From: Karalla daura
Taxonomy: Eukaryota; Chordata; Actinopteri; Chaetodontiformes; Leiognathidae
Assembly (NCBI GenBank): GCA_029224185.1
Contig: CM055211.1
Span: 6,751,603 to 6,815,602, forward strand
Direction of reading: 5' to 3'
DNA length: 64,000 bases
Position 1 is the first letter of the stretch, and each line of letters begins with the position of its first letter. The position numbers were made by a program, and so were the translations under genes. Shown piece by piece: positions 36,141 to 49,159 of this stretch. The notes below the pieces were generated by a model. The model had not been told where the DNA came from and ran no database searches. It was given only the letters and a program-made list of their open reading frames with translations.

Positions 36141-36789
36141 GAGGTGAGGACAGGAATGCAGTTATCTTCCAGGAACTGACAAAGTAACCGTCAGTGTAAT
36201 AGTTGTGTATTCCCTTGAGGTATTCTATTTGAGAATAATTTGAGGATTAGGGGAAAGGATTTGTTTAGGGGTTTGTTTCATATTTCTATCCAGCTTCACT
36301 CAAGCTCACTGACTTTTCTGCCTTAAGTTTCCTGCAGAATGCAACTGGTTGGGAGTGACGTTCATAGGTGAATACTGTAAGAGGATAAAAAGACCTTGAG
36401 ATGTTTCCTTTCTTGACATGCAGTTTTCCTCACAGATTCTGTGAGGATTGAAAAATTCATTCACACTTTGAAAAGTCGTTGAATGGTGTGTCTGGCTCTC
36501 TAAAACAGGTGCTTCATTTTTGCAGGGTCGACCCGTGTTCGTCTCGCAGCCTGCGCGTTGCTGCTCTCCACAAAGCAGCATGGCTCAGTCCAACATGCCG
36601 GGCAGCTGCACTGAGTGTGTGGGCAGCTGGGCAGATGTGGAGGCTGAGGTGTGATTGTGGAGGGAGCCTAGCACAGAGTAATCCCCCAGCGGCACGCCAG
36701 CCCAGCCTCTCTCTGGTCAGAGGCTTCCGTCAGCGCGCTCATTAAAGCCGCCCCTATCTCTCCCTCTCTCCGCTTCAAATTGCCTTCCC

Positions 36790-36920
36790 AGCCTCATACT
36801 GCGCCGGGGCCGGAGGGTCAACAGATTATCGTCTTAATCCTGTTAATCCATCCTCACATCAGTCCGGGATGATTCTCACCATAATTGTATTCACTGCCGC
36901 CTCAATTAGAAGGAAGCAGG
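36790..36920. promoter_or_regulatory. Paired TAATCC sites in enhancer-like block
   Basis: TAATCC occurs at 36835-36840 and 36844-36849 in the same orientation, nine bases apart. CAGATTATC lies just before and CATAATTGTATTC just after. TAATCC is the core for K50 homeodomains (OTX, PITX, GSC). Tandem spacing suggests cooperative binding, by inference. Confidence 0.33.
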
Positions 36921-36984
36921 GGTCTGAAGAAATGAGGTGGAATGAGACATCACAGCGGATCAGCTGCAGAGGATGCACGTGGGT

Positions 36985-36996
36985 CTGTGTGTGTCA

Positions 36997-37031
<35 letters not shown>

Positions 37032-37042
37032 TGTGTGTGTGG
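36985..37042. repeat. (GT)n-(GA)n-(GT)n compound microsatellite
   Basis: GT units, then GAGAGAGAGA, then GT again, ending in GGGGCG. Confidence 0.85.
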
Positions 37043-37879
37043 GGCGAGCACACTCGTATGAGCCAGGCAGAGTTCAGGGCCGAGGAAATTGGTCACGTTT
37101 GGGTCACCAAACGGTGACAGGGGCTCAGCGAGGTGAAACAGCGCCCGCTCCGCGCTCCCTGTCTGTCCTCTGCAGAGTCGTTAGTGCAGTTTAAGAACAG
37201 AACTAATGGCATGGAGAACGACAGACTGCTATATGATGTTTCATGTGGCTGCTCCCATGTGCTCAGACTGTGTAGAAGTGTGGGAATAATATGTGAAAAA
37301 CACGAGTTCACAGAGCATGAGCGTCTGAGTGCGTCTTTCTGCTTCTCCCATTATCCCTGTCAGTGTGAGGAGTCAGAGGTTAACCACTCCTAATGGGTGG
37401 ACATTATGTTAATTAGACCATCTATTAGCATCCTGTCAGATTAAGCTCAGCAGACACCACGCGCGGCCACAGGGCGCAAGGCTGAGAAAATCCAAGACTG
37501 GTTTTAGCCCTTTGGAGAACTTTTCATCCCTAATGGCGCCACAGTGCGTGGCAAATGTCTCCAGACTGGGAGTGAAGCTCTAGGTAATGGGCAGGAACTA
37601 AAGACGGCTAAAGAATGTGGAGCAGCAGACTGAGGAGCCACTTAGATGTTTGATTGTACTGTTTTTTCTTTGTTTTCGGATGCACTGTTTTTCCGTCATT
37701 GACTACAGACCACGGCTCTTTAAGAACGGATTCACCAGCAGCTGATTGGACTTCTGCTCTCCTGTCATTAGGCTTTATGGATTCAACCATCCATTAGCAG
37801 CCTGGGTGCTGCTCTCTTCCCAAAGAAACTGCAAAAAAAGCCCCAAACGAGACATATAATCCCCTCAGCCTGCGCTGGG

Positions 37880-38030
37880 CCCTGGGGTGCCACCTCTCCT
37901 TTCAATGCAAATGAGCAGCTTCCATATATCGGAGCTCCTGACCCCGCACTTAATGCTGAGCTCCGTAACGGTCGCCCTGCAAACGAGTCTCATTGCACTC
38001 TGCACCGCAGCAGTGCACTACAATGTGACT
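37880..38030. promoter_or_regulatory. Octamer-containing enhancer-like block
   Basis: A perfect octamer ATGCAAAT at 37905-37912 is followed by CCATATATCGG (CArG-like) at about 37921 and GCACTTAATGC (NKX/MSX-type core) at about 37947. Repeat-free. Confidence 0.3.
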
Positions 38031-39606
38031 GCCAACAATGCACCATCATCCCACAATTAGTCTTACAGGACCTCCAGCTCCTCCTTCATTAAGTGGAGCC
38101 ACTCACCCCAGAGCAAATGGAACAAACCTCCCTCTGCCTGCACAGCACCTCTCATTTGGCAGCACCGGCTCACATTCCTGCCACTTCACGTTTGGCTGCA
38201 AAGAGCAAAGTTTCAGAGTGATGGACAGAGCTACAACCACTGGGATGCGGTCCACCTGTCAGGAGCACCTGTGGTACTGTACGCATGAAGGACAAGCCCG
38301 CGTTTCTCTCCATCTGCCGTTCAAGAGCACAGAGATGAATAGATGAATATGATCTTCTCTGAGATGAGGAACTGCTGGCTACGTCAGCATCTGTCTTTGA
38401 CCCTCTAAAACTTCCTTTTGAGGGATTTCTCCAACACCGTAGATGTACAGTTAGTTGAGGACAAACCGCAGGATTTTATATTGCACTCCTGACAAACTGC
38501 ACCACAGCACAGAACACTTGTAGGAGGACTGAGACCTGCACTGTCAGGCTTTTCACTGCAGTTATTTATTTGTTTTGAATGACCTCTGCTGTGCAAACAA
38601 ACTGCATTAACAGAGGACAAGGCCCATACTGTGGCTCTGAAAACACTACAATCCTGCCTGTTGTGAGGATGTTTTCCAGTGGAATCCATTACAAGATGTT
38701 CTTCAAGTTCTAAATGTGAAATTAGAGTTGCTACTAATCCAGAAATTGACTGTTTTAGCGAATGAGGAATCCTCTCCTGGCTGATTGTCATATCCAGAAT
38801 TTAATTTTGTGGGAACCTGCGCAGCTCAGTTCAGTGGCATTCCAATTTTCCACACAAATAGATACCTTGTGTGCGGTTTATTTCCATCCAGCTGCTCAAT
38901 AAACTTCTTGCCTTCATAAAAACATTGCAATTTCCATCTCCATGATTGTCTTCTCCGCTGGATTGTTTACATTCATTTCACAGCTTACCTGCATACTGTA
39001 TACTTTATTACATTATCGACTGGACTAACTTCATGATTATATCCAGAAAGTGTATTGCCCAAGGGCCCCACTTATCCACAGTGCTCCACCAGAATTAATA
39101 TGCTACTTGATAGCAGCATGGTTCAGTGCTCTGCTTCAGGCAGGACTTTAACTCACTGTGGCTGCCGCTCTCATTCTCCTGGTCACCTTTCTAGATGGTA
39201 ATGGTTGTACGTTTGGGCTCTCCACTGAGAACAGAATCCCTGAGTGTTATTTGGTATAAATAAAAGCTGAAAAAAGTGTCGCCTCAGAGAATTAAAGAGG
39301 CGTGCTGGGAGGAAAGAGGCCCGGGTGAAACAGAGGGTGTGGTTGTCATCGCTGTGAATGGATTACCCCTTCAATCTCTCTGACCTTCAATGTCTCCGTG
39401 TCGGCTGGTGTGAAGTCAAGCCCAGGTGACCTTTGGATTTTTACACAGGACTCCTGGCCCACCGATGTAACTCTTATCTTTCTCTGGGGCTGATAATGCC
39501 TTTCCTCCCCCCACTCATCTTGATGTGGAAAAGTCAGCTTTTCTCATATCGCTAGATGCAGTAAGAAAGATTATGACTTGGCAGGCGTGTGTGCTTCTGT
39601 CCACGT

Positions 39607-39651
<45 letters not shown>

Positions 39652-41579
39652 ATAGCAGTGACCTGTGTGACTGTGAAAGACAGAGAAAAAGAACATAAAA
39701 TTGGTTAAATTGTCGTGGTAGTAGGAGAATGATGGCTCCCGATTTTTTTGAGCTTTTACATTTAAGTCAAAGAGCAATAATGAACAGCTAATTCTGGAGA
39801 GTGAAATTAAAAAGGAAAAACAGATCAAATGCAGGACAGGGCAGCATGAGCTGAGTTCTTGTTGTTCCTGAGGCATCATTGTGAACCATAGTCATTGTGC
39901 CAGTATGTAGTAGTATGCAGCTAATGTGATTTAAAGTAGCTTTCTTTCCAACTGGTCAGACTATAAAAGTAGGCTCTCCATGTGCACAGGGTGTAAACAG
40001 TGGAAATATCAAGCCTCGGAACAATGTGCTGAATCTCCACCTGCTGCCAGCTGTTTGTTTATTGTAAACGCAACATTTGTCTGAAAGGTTTCAAATCAAA
40101 TATTGAGACAGCAACGCTTTCTGTACGACTGCTGCAGGCAGAAACAAGCAATAAGAGCAGAGTTACAGGCACATTTCAGTGCTGCCATAAACTCTCTGTG
40201 TTGAGAAATAGTTTGAACAAATACTGAAGTCTATTTATTAGTTGCAGCACATCATTATTATCAACGAGATGGATCTAGTCTCTGCCTCCTGAAGGTCATT
40301 TACTTGAAGATGGACGTAAGTAAACTTTGTTGGGACAAATATAAAGTTTGTCCAGGACACACCAGCAAAATCACCATGGAGTAGATTTAAGAGCTTGCTT
40401 TTGGCTATAAATCATCCTCCGGCAGTAAACCTAAATTACCACTATAATGTGCTGCCTTGACAAGAGTTTGTTAGTATGTGATGAATTACTGAATGTGATA
40501 CAGCCACAGTTTTAACACCTGCTGCCTTGTTAATGGTGGATTTAATACAGATATTAACCAGGCAGCTTGGACCGAGGATAAGCAGTGATAGAGCCTTTCA
40601 TTGCATCTTGCATATCTCATGCGTGCTCCAGGAGTTCATGCAGAGCAACGCCACATTAAACAATCGCGTCTCGGTGCTTTATTGCTGCTTCAACCTCCTT
40701 CATCTGACCGCTTTTGCATAGTCAGGAGAAGAGCCAATAAAACATCTGGTCTGGCTGTTCTGACGAGTCTGTTTGAGGCAATCTGTCCAGGTTGAGAAGA
40801 AGTGATGGATGTGGTTCAAGGAAAGCTCAGGTATCCTCTAAAAACCTGGGCTGTATAATCTCAAACATTGTTTTGAGATGAAGGATGGTGCAACATATGG
40901 ATCAATTCCCTGTAATGAGATGGAGGGAGGGCTGGATTTACAGTATTCCTCTGGCTTATCATGCACCACAACACTGAGCAGGCTGTGGTAACAATTACAC
41001 CGCAACACAAGACGTAAAATAATCTTGATTGATCACCTCTACATATCAATTGCGGCCGGACACATGCCAGTTGAGAGGAAAATGAGTTCGATCAACATTC
41101 AGTGGGATGATGATTGAGAGCTTGTCCAGGAGGGGAAAACATGGCTCACCTTGACAACAGTCTCTGACGCACTTGTATAGATCATGCCTCACACTGATTT
41201 TCCAATATGTCACCTCACAAGTTCAGAAACACAGCAACTGCATGACTCCAGTGATAAGCACCTTCGTCTGGCGTGATGCAAACCATTAAATCACTCGCTT
41301 AAATCCAGGCATTTTTAATTAATTTACTATATTGAATAAATGGTACATTTGAGGCCTGCTGCAGTGCAGTCTTTGCAGTTTCTAGGTCATATCTCAAGTA
41401 TTTTGGGGGGTAAAATAATGAGCCGACACAAGCATTACAACCTTTCTACGTGCTGGTGAGTCACAGTCACAATGTGAACCAAGGCGCAGGAAACGCTGAT
41501 CCCTGCTCTACCAGCAGAAACATCTGCATGAAGCCTACACACTTTTAGCTAAATCACCAGCCGTGTTTTGAAGTGTACA
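38031..41579. other. Non-coding stretch
   Basis: One long GT array. A minus-strand donor AAG|GTGAGC ends at about 41153 but no matching acceptor or meaningful frame was found. Nothing else was recognised. Confidence 0.35.
39608..39650. repeat. (GT)n microsatellite, 21 units
   Basis: Pure and uninterrupted; the longest perfect dinucleotide array in the right half. Confidence 0.92.
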
Positions 41580-41790
41580 AAATGTACGCGCGTCCCGTCC
41601 GCCGCCGCTGTTTCGGAGGCGCATTGAGTAGGATCCACAAATACCTGGGAAACGTGCGTCTCTCAAACGTTTCAGTCAGAGCCGAGATCCCTCGAGTCGG
41701 CCCGAGCCTCGCTCACATCAGGGAAATTAGCAGCAGCATCACTTTCCTGCCGCTCCCGCACACCGAGCACTACTACCTTTGTTTGGTGCG
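41580..41790 (+). promoter_or_regulatory. CpG-dense patch, candidate small CpG island
   Basis: About twenty CpGs fall in roughly 205 bases (for example GTACGCGCGTCCCGTCCGCC), far above the CpG-poor flanks. An 80-codon plus-strand frame covers it, with an arginine-rich start, but no domain is recognisable. Together with the downstream donor at 42137 it could mark the promoter and first exon of an unannotated plus-strand transcript. It could also be an unmethylated enhancer. Confidence 0.33.
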
Positions 41791-42044
41791 GAGTGTAAAA
41801 ATACATATTTCATGATAGGGCTATTCTTTGGATCTGATGACTGTCTGTACCTTGAAAAGCAATGATCAAAAGTGCCCCTGCTGCTCCTCTGCTTTCTGCG
41901 GCTCTTTGGAAGACTCAACATCTGCTGAACGTGACTTTCGTCTTGACTGCAAACACGCACGTGCACATCTTCGCACTTTTAATTTCCCCTCTACGTTATT
42001 TTTACATTTTGTTACTTCTCCCTCTCTTTCTTCCACCTTGTCAG

Positions 42045-42136
42045 TTTCTCTTTGAGCCTGATGGATATCACGAGCGCTGCCTCACAGACGGTTGTACCGT
42101 GAGCCTAATCAAAATTCTCAGATTTTTTCTCGAGAG
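42045..42136 (+). other. Splice-bounded 92-bp block downstream of a CpG-dense patch
   Basis: A long pyrimidine tract ending in TTGTCAG (42044) and a consensus donor GAG|GTAAGTG (42137) bracket 92 bases with one open frame, which has two cysteines and is rich in hydrophobic residues. Alternatively, a frame starting with ATG at 41862 runs through the tract into the same donor, which would make this a first exon. The CpG-dense patch 250 bases upstream could be its promoter. No family is recognisable, and the hydrophobic run encoded by the pyrimidine tract is an expected artefact. A lncRNA exon or chance are both likelier than a protein exon. Confidence 0.17.
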
Positions 42137-43199
42137 GTAAGTGTTCTCTTCCAAGTGGAGGCTGTGCATCTTTACAAGGCTTTGGTATTGATCACTCAAT
42201 CAAGTTCTGTTTCTGTTTTTTCAGCCTTTCAAAACCCTTTTCACACTCATTTGATTTCTGAGCGCCTGGCTCCAGCCGTCAGTTAGCATTCATTGGTAGT
42301 GGGAGTGGAATTAAACAGGGATTGAAAACATTTCTCTCAGCATCACTTATTTATTCCCTTTCTATTACATCCCCTTTGCTTTATATGCAATGCGGTGATG
42401 ATAATTCAGCGTTTTTAATGTAGAAGTTGCTATTTGAGACTTAGATTGAAAAGTCTGCCCTCGAGTTGACACTAGTCGGACATCATTTATCATAATCGAG
42501 GAGCAAAAACAAAAACCGGAACGTGGGCAAGCACTATTTATCATCCTTCATCTGCCACGACCGTCTATCTGCATGATAAACAAGTGTAGCTTGCTATGAA
42601 ATCTCTATCATTCCTCAGTGTCTGGCCCGGAGCTCAGCTCCACAAAGTGGAGGCTGCGGGTGAGGTTGCCAGGCCATAAGGTTGGGTTTTGTCAGCCAGG
42701 TGTTTCTAGACAAAGACAGATTAAAATTTAATTGTGAAAGCTCAAAAACAGTGAATATTTATTCATCAGAAGTGGTGCAGGAGCACCGGGGCGGAGGCAG
42801 AGAGGTATACAGCTGCAGCACTTGCTCCGTACGGCGCTCTCAGCTCAGCACTGATTTACAGCAGCCATCAATCAGCCCTCCCGAGTTGGAGAAACTTTCC
42901 CTGCTGGCTGACGTGAAATGATATTACAGTGGAGGGCCTGGGAAGCCTCTGGGACGCGGACGCTGCCGGCCCTCCAGCTCCTTCCCCCTGCAGCCGGGGT
43001 CACGCTCCCTAAACAGGAGTGGCAACGGGACAGGGATAAAACAGTGCGCCCAGGGAGCTGCCCCCCCATGGCAGCCTCCCTCTCCAGCCATCGATCTCAC
43101 TCTGCGGCAGCCCACAGTTCTCCCTGATTGAATTCCTCCCAGTCCTAAACACATCCACCAGCAACAGGCAGCACATTACTTAGGTGGCTGAGCACTGAT

Positions 43200-43760
43200 A
43201 TGCATTTCTGACCGTTTCCCAACACTTGTTTACTCTGGTGTCTCTTAGTTAAGCTACATCTAATTAGTGGTGAAGAGGCGAGGGCTGCGGGCCTGCTCAG
43301 TCACTGCCGCTCTCTCTGTTTCCACACGTATGTGTGTGTTTGACAGTCACTGCTGCCAGGCGAGATTTATCCCGCAATAAAACACTTGTTATGCAAAGCA
43401 CTTATTAAAGCGTCAGCGGGGAGGATCGATAAACCATTCTTTACGACAGCAGCTTAAGAAAACCTGGTCGCGGGGAAACAGTGCACAGTGGTTTGCCTTG
43501 ATCTACAGCAGCAGCGGGTCAGAATTAATTTACTGATGTGAATGTGAGAAATGCCATGCCAATAAAATGGCAGGGAGAAACTATTATGAATCAGCTCGCC
43601 TGGCTGTCTGTAACCATAAATACTAAAAACATCATTAGCGGCTTCGAAGGGAAACATCAATTATAACGATTATTGCCAATGGAAATCTAAGGGGCTGGAG
43701 ATGAACAAGTCAAATATCTCCGGGCCTCTAATGACCGCAGGCCACGGGGACCTGTCAGTG
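43200..43760. promoter_or_regulatory. Long enhancer-like block
   Basis: Motifs include CATCTAATTAGTGG (43258-43271), CCCGCAATAAAACAC, TTATGCAAAGCAC, CATCATTAGCGG (43630), CAATTATAACGATTATTGCCAATGG (in pieces across 43658-43682) and CTCTAATGACC. The density of TAAT cores and the absence of repeats or open frames over more than 500 bases make this one of the best conserved-element candidates. Confidence 0.38.
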
Positions 43761-44989
43761 GTGTTTGTGAGCCGAGATGATTGTTTGTGTGTCTGTGTTT
43801 CCAGGGAACGTGGGGAGCCTATGGAGACGGATCGGTGCTGAGAACGAGCTGAGCGCGTTGTGATGCTGCGGCTTTGTGTCGGGGATGGATTTACAGGAAG
43901 TGCAGCTCAGCTTGCATCTCTCTCACCTGCGTCACGTGAAGCTGTGTGGAAGGACCGAGAAGCATCGAATGAAGAAGCAAGAAGCAATGAATGGAGCAGG
44001 AAGATGCTGACTTTGTGTATAATCTAGCATTGCTATGAATTAATCCAATTTGAAAAACTATCAATAGACATGTCACTAATTAGCCTGAGCTGCTGCTTGA
44101 GAGATGATCTGTGAAGTCCAGATATGAATTCTTTTCTGCTTGGATTTCTCTAATTAGTGCTCATGCTTGATGTGATGTAACAGGATCCTGGAACCAGGAA
44201 CATTGTATCCAGTTCTTAGGTCCAGTCTTGTGTAATCATTGAACTAACTTTGATTTTCAAAGTTTTGAAAACTGAAATCTCTGTGAATTTTTATGCCAGT
44301 TTGTAGGATTTTAATGAAATGTTTGTCAAGTGCCACATCAATATGTAACTATTGATGCAGTTCGTCCAGTTGCCTCTGGAACATCTGGTCTACTTTCCCC
44401 CGCTCTTGTCAACCAGTTTGCATGCAGACTTAATATCAGGTGAGTGCGTGGTTGCATTTCACTCTGTTGAAACAGAAACTGAAACCGTCATGTGAAGCCG
44501 TCATGTACGAGGCGAGATTAACTGGAGCGTTTCAGTTTAAGGGCCGTGTGGTTAGGAATTTCGGCCTCAAGTGACAGACAAGAAAAATGCTATATACACA
44601 AATGATATGCTAAGAAATTCAAAAGGGCAGTAAGGGCGATAAAAGCTGCCATTACATGAGCGTGGCAGTGAAATGCTTTTAGCTTCACAGCGGGGGACAG
44701 TCTGAGAGAAAAGTCACCAGTCTCAGACAGAACAAGAGCTTCAGAACTTTGTCTGAAAGAACGTGGGAACGTGTTATTATTCCATATGTATCTACTCTGT
44801 GCATCCCGCCATCCCCGCACAGACCCTCACCTGGTCCCACAGAGCGAAAACGTTGCAGCCATGACAAACATTCATCCCAATCACTGCCACGAGAGAGAAA
44901 ACATGTGCAGGACACTCGCTTCCATTAGCTTTTTCTCACCCCTTCGATACATTTGCTCGCCAAGCTCATTTATTATTTATCTGTTTGCC

Positions 44990-45130
44990 AGCGTGCGGTC
45001 CAAAAGGTTGATGAAACAGCGAGTGGTCTGCCGTCTGTGTGGGAATAATGATATGGTAATGGCATTGACAGGCCAGCGCCGTCACACTGGAGCGGCCCGC
45101 GCTGCATTGACAGCAGTGGAGTGAGTGGCA
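44990..45130. promoter_or_regulatory. Enhancer-like block
   Basis: GGGAATAATGATATGGTAATGGC (in pieces, 45040-45063) joined to GCATTGACAGG and a repeated CATTGACAG at 45105-45113. TGACAG is the TALE homeodomain (MEIS/TGIF) core. No open reading frame of note. Confidence 0.28.
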
Positions 45131-47329
45131 GCGCGGGGAATAGATTGTCCTGAACGATTTGCTTTTCCTTCCCCAGCCAGGCGTGTGAGCAGGCCGGCTG
45201 GGCCCTATCTACGTGTGGTTAGCCTTCTGTACCAGCCGCTCCAAGCGCGCCCTCCGCACGCAGGCCTCCACAGGAATCAGCCAATCTGAATAGGGAGATG
45301 TCATTTTCTGATCTGCTTTGCTTTGCAGTTTCATCAGCCGCTGGTTGTCGGGGGAGGGAGGGCTCTGCACTGGCCTAAACTACTTTTTCCTTTCATTCTT
45401 TTCTTCTCTTTTTTTTCTTGAACAATTTGACTTCAGACGAAGACTGTGGCAGTGATTGTTATGGTTGGAGAATAAATAGTCTTCAACGACTCCTCATCCT
45501 TGCAGTTTTGCAAACTGCTGAAAATGGAATACTTGAACAAGTTCAGCTGCATGGCGGGAGGGATTAGGGATTCACTCACGCCGTCTCTTCAAACAGGTCG
45601 ACTCATCAGCACATTTTAGCAGTAACCGAGCAGGGAAGTATCTGGTGCTTTGATGAGGAAAACGTATGGGAGCAAGGTCACTACAAGGTGCAGCCTCAAA
45701 CAGCTTTTTGACCGCAGTTCAATCATGAGGCCGAAATCACATTTCAGATAGTCAGGTTTTGAAAAACTATTTGTGTCCACTCATTTATCTCTCTTTTGAG
45801 ATCTCCTGATGGCAAACAGACTTTAACTAAAGTATGACAACACTCATTTTATGCTGGGTAAATATTTTGTGAGTTTCAAATGACAGCGACAAAAAGTTCT
45901 GAGAATCGCTCCTCTGCCTGACTCCTTCGCTGAGGTTTACTGGTATCAGTGTTTACAGACATGCACAATTAACTGAGACAGACAATAATTTCAGTGAAAT
46001 AATTAAAACCCGGGCCCAAAATGTTGCCGCATTGTCCAGGACACACAGAGCATTTAGGATATAATTAAAACAAGAAACTCACTGTGCTTAAAAACAAACA
46101 CTGGACACTTCCAGGACAAATCTGTTCTTCATCAGATTTAGGTAAGGTTGTGCCCAAGCCGCCCTGCCAACTCCTCTGAGCACCATTTGCCAAACCAGGG
46201 ACTCCACTCTTCATTTCAAATCATTTTCAGGGACTTTTCCAGGACACGTTCAGTTGCTGACATGACAGGCTAGTTGCCAGCCCAAGCACTAATACTGTAC
46301 TGAACTTTTGGAGATGTAGCATCATCTATGGCTGTACCTTACACTTGCTCCACGACTGTTTCTCTCCTGCCCCAGAAGTCTCTCTTACATGTTTCCAGAA
46401 AACGACTTATTTACAGATGTGTAAAGCCCTCTGCACGACTTACAACTTCAGAGTCACAACTGCAGGCAAACTGATACATTACAATAAAGTGAAACCACAC
46501 TGAGTCGCAATTAGAGGCAGAGTGGCCCATAAGATCCACTTTATACTGTACCCCCGAGCTGTTATAGAGGACAATCTAACCTAACGGAAGTCATTAATCC
46601 TAAATAAGACTCACATTTCCATTCTGCAGCCGGGGTGTTTATGTTGGCTGAATCCATCCATTTAATTGTACAGACACTCGGTATTGCTTTTGTCAGAACT
46701 TTAACAGCAGAGTTAGGACTTTCAGTCAATTAGGGAAACACACCACGATAAAAGGCTGAGACAGACAGAGCTACTTGCAGTTAATTGACTGGTAGCTGAA
46801 CAATACTGGCGCACAATGATCTACAAGCTCTTGTTTAATTGCAGGAATTGTGGGGGTGGGGTTAGGTAGGGACAATCAGCGAGAAACTGTTAATTTTTTC
46901 ACATCGTAGCGCCTTGTTTCCCTCCTTTTTTTCCCACTAAAATGCTTGTTAACTTTAAATTTGCCTCGGGAGAAGCAGAAATCTGCATAAACCTGCAAAT
47001 GAATAATGAAAAGCGTCAGCCAGCTGTACACAGCGCCTTTACATGTCTCTGAGAGCGATGTATGTTAATGTGCATCGCTCTACACGTGGATCTGGATCCA
47101 GACAGATATTGCGGGAGTCTTTTCACTGTTCCCACTGTTCCCACTGTGCCGGCAGCCTTAATCAGCCCGTCTCACTCTCTCACTGTGAGCCAAGAGGATC
47201 AGAAATCATTACGGCAGATGACCAGTTATTTCTTCTAAAGGGTGCTTCTGTAGCTCTGTATTGGCAAAACCATATTGTGAAGCAGGTGGGGGACTCTTTC
47301 GAAGGCACTAAGTGCATATAGGTTTTCAA
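45131..47329. other. Non-coding stretch
   Basis: Contains the weak 'TTTCCAGGAC' repeat remnant; otherwise unremarkable AT-rich DNA. Confidence 0.35.
46020..46250. repeat. Possible 'TTTCCAGGAC' repeat-family remnant
   Basis: Three 'CCAGGAC' phrases occur (about 46035, 46109 and 46239), the last within TTTTCCAGGACACG, which recurs exactly at 49294-49307. Teleost genomes contain repeats rich in 'TTTTCCAtGACTTTTCCAGGAC'. Boundaries and class are unknown. Confidence 0.22.
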
Positions 47330-47470
47330 AAGCAAAGGCAAATAACATTTTTCAGCACTTTGCAGCGAGCCAGTTTTATTACATATCATAAAACCGGGTG
47401 TCCTGGCTCGGCCTCATGACGGCCTAATTCTGCCGCACTTGCCTGGCAGACTCAAAGGAGACCCTGATGA
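47330..47470. promoter_or_regulatory. Enhancer-like block
   Basis: GCCAGTTTTATTACATATCA and GACGGCCTAATTCTGCC in repeat-free DNA, with TTTTATTAC being a posterior HOX/CDX-type core (47373-47381). Confidence 0.25.
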
Positions 47471-48239
47471 ATCACATAAAAACAAAACAAAATAAAAGAT
47501 AAGTCGGAGTGCAGCAGCTCATAGGGAAAGTTCAGTCCTGCGCAAACAAAGAAAGACACAGAAAGCACTCTGAGGCAGCACAAGGAGGTTCAGGGCAGGT
47601 GCTGTGCTCGGTCCAGCCATACTGTGTGTCTTCACAGACAAACATGAATTATAGAAAATGAGAGCGTAATAACATCTCCTCTTGTTCTCATGACTTGATG
47701 TTGTAGCTGCTATGATTATTCAGATAAACTGGGGACAGTTGGGAGTTAACCTTCAAATGACCTCTGGGAAATAATCGACCACGTGTGTTGTTCCTGCAGA
47801 ACAAGCTGCAGGAGCAGCATCTTTGAATTTCCAAAGAAATCGTTGTGTTTCCCGGCTGTAATCGCATCGGCTCAGCTGAATTCCCATTTTTGGTGGGGGC
47901 CAAAAGGTTTATTGTAATAACATCATATTGACATCTACCAATCAGTGGCTCTAAATCCAGTTAACCCAGCAGCATCCCCCCCTCCCTCCACCTGTGACAG
48001 GCCCCGTGCACAGCCTGTGGATGAAGCTGATCGAGGAGCCTTAGAAACAAGTCTTTTCATTATCTGGTAACTACGCTGCAAAATGGTCAGTGGTATCAGT
48101 GAATCAGTGAATTGATGCGGTGAGTCAATTCCAAGTTAATCATTACAACCGTCCAGCTAATGGTTTTCTAATACAAGCGTGCGTAGAACCAGTAAACATT
48201 AGCATTCATACGATCCTCTGAACAGAATTACATTTTTTT

Positions 48240-48660
48240 CATGCCCTCGCTAACATAGTTGTTCTGAATGTAATGCATTCAGCAATCGCTCTTATTATTG
48301 CTAATATGTTTTCAATGTCCCACGCTGTTTTTCAATCTAATAGGATTTCTTCAGCCCCATGGTATGGGGTTGGGAGTCAATCTCAATGATTTTATGGTGA
48401 ATACAAAGCTCCACAAGAAGCATAAAATGTTTCTGAATGCCTTCCAAAGCCACTGCGGCTGTGATGAAATTCTTTGTTTCCTCATGTGTGACATTGGAGT
48501 CTATCCGAAGGGCACCAATATAATCTTTTCACTAACATTACTATGCTTTTCTAGAAACTTCAACATGAAAATGGTTTTTGTTCCTGACACTGGAACAGCC
48601 TTGATTTGTGTGCTAGCGGATGAGACGGATGATAAAGGAGTACAACAGCAGCAGTGGTGA
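48240..48660. promoter_or_regulatory. AT-rich block with unusually open plus-strand frame
   Basis: GAATGTAATGCATTC at about 48264 is a near-palindrome, followed by TTATTATTGCTAATATG. A plus-strand frame of 120 codons from 48298 ends in QQQQW. It is hydrophobic and cysteine-containing with no recognised domain, and a frame of this length is expected a few times by chance in the window. An enhancer is a likelier reading than a gene. Confidence 0.25.
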
Positions 48661-48839
48661 CATGGTGATGTGTGAAGAGTCTAAGGCACTCATAGAGCTT
48701 GCAGTTCATTTTGATGGCATCTGAATGCCCTTGTTTTGTTGTTGATAAGAGGTGAGAGGTGCTCTGCAGGGATCAGATCCATGTCACATGTATACATGGA
48801 GCTTGTGTCTTCTAAATCCATGCCGGGTATTACTGCACT

Positions 48840-48866
48840 GTGTGTGCGTGTGTGTTTGTGTGTGTG
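48840..48866. repeat. Short interrupted (GT)n
   Basis: GT units with GC and TT interruptions. Confidence 0.7.
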
Positions 48867-49159
48867 AACATGCGTGTTTGCACACAAATAACACAAGAGG
48901 AAGGAGCTTTTGAGGGTTATGAAGCTCAGTAAAGTTGTTCAGTAAACTGCTCTACTGAAATGTGATTGTCCTTGCCTTCACTTAGCAACTGTAACCAAGA
49001 GCAGCAGGCATGTGTGGATTTGCTGAGGCTGTGTGAAAGAGGTTGTATTAACAGAAGAGCAAAGTGTAGGGAACAGAGTGAACAATTTGCTTATGTGCTC
49101 TATTGTGAACTCTGAGTATCAGTGTGTGACAAACTTGCATTGCGGTTCTTTCCAGGCCA

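Noticed and set aside
48298..48660. 120-codon plus-strand frame
   Set aside because: No signal peptide, domain or splice context. Kept only as an enhancer-like block.
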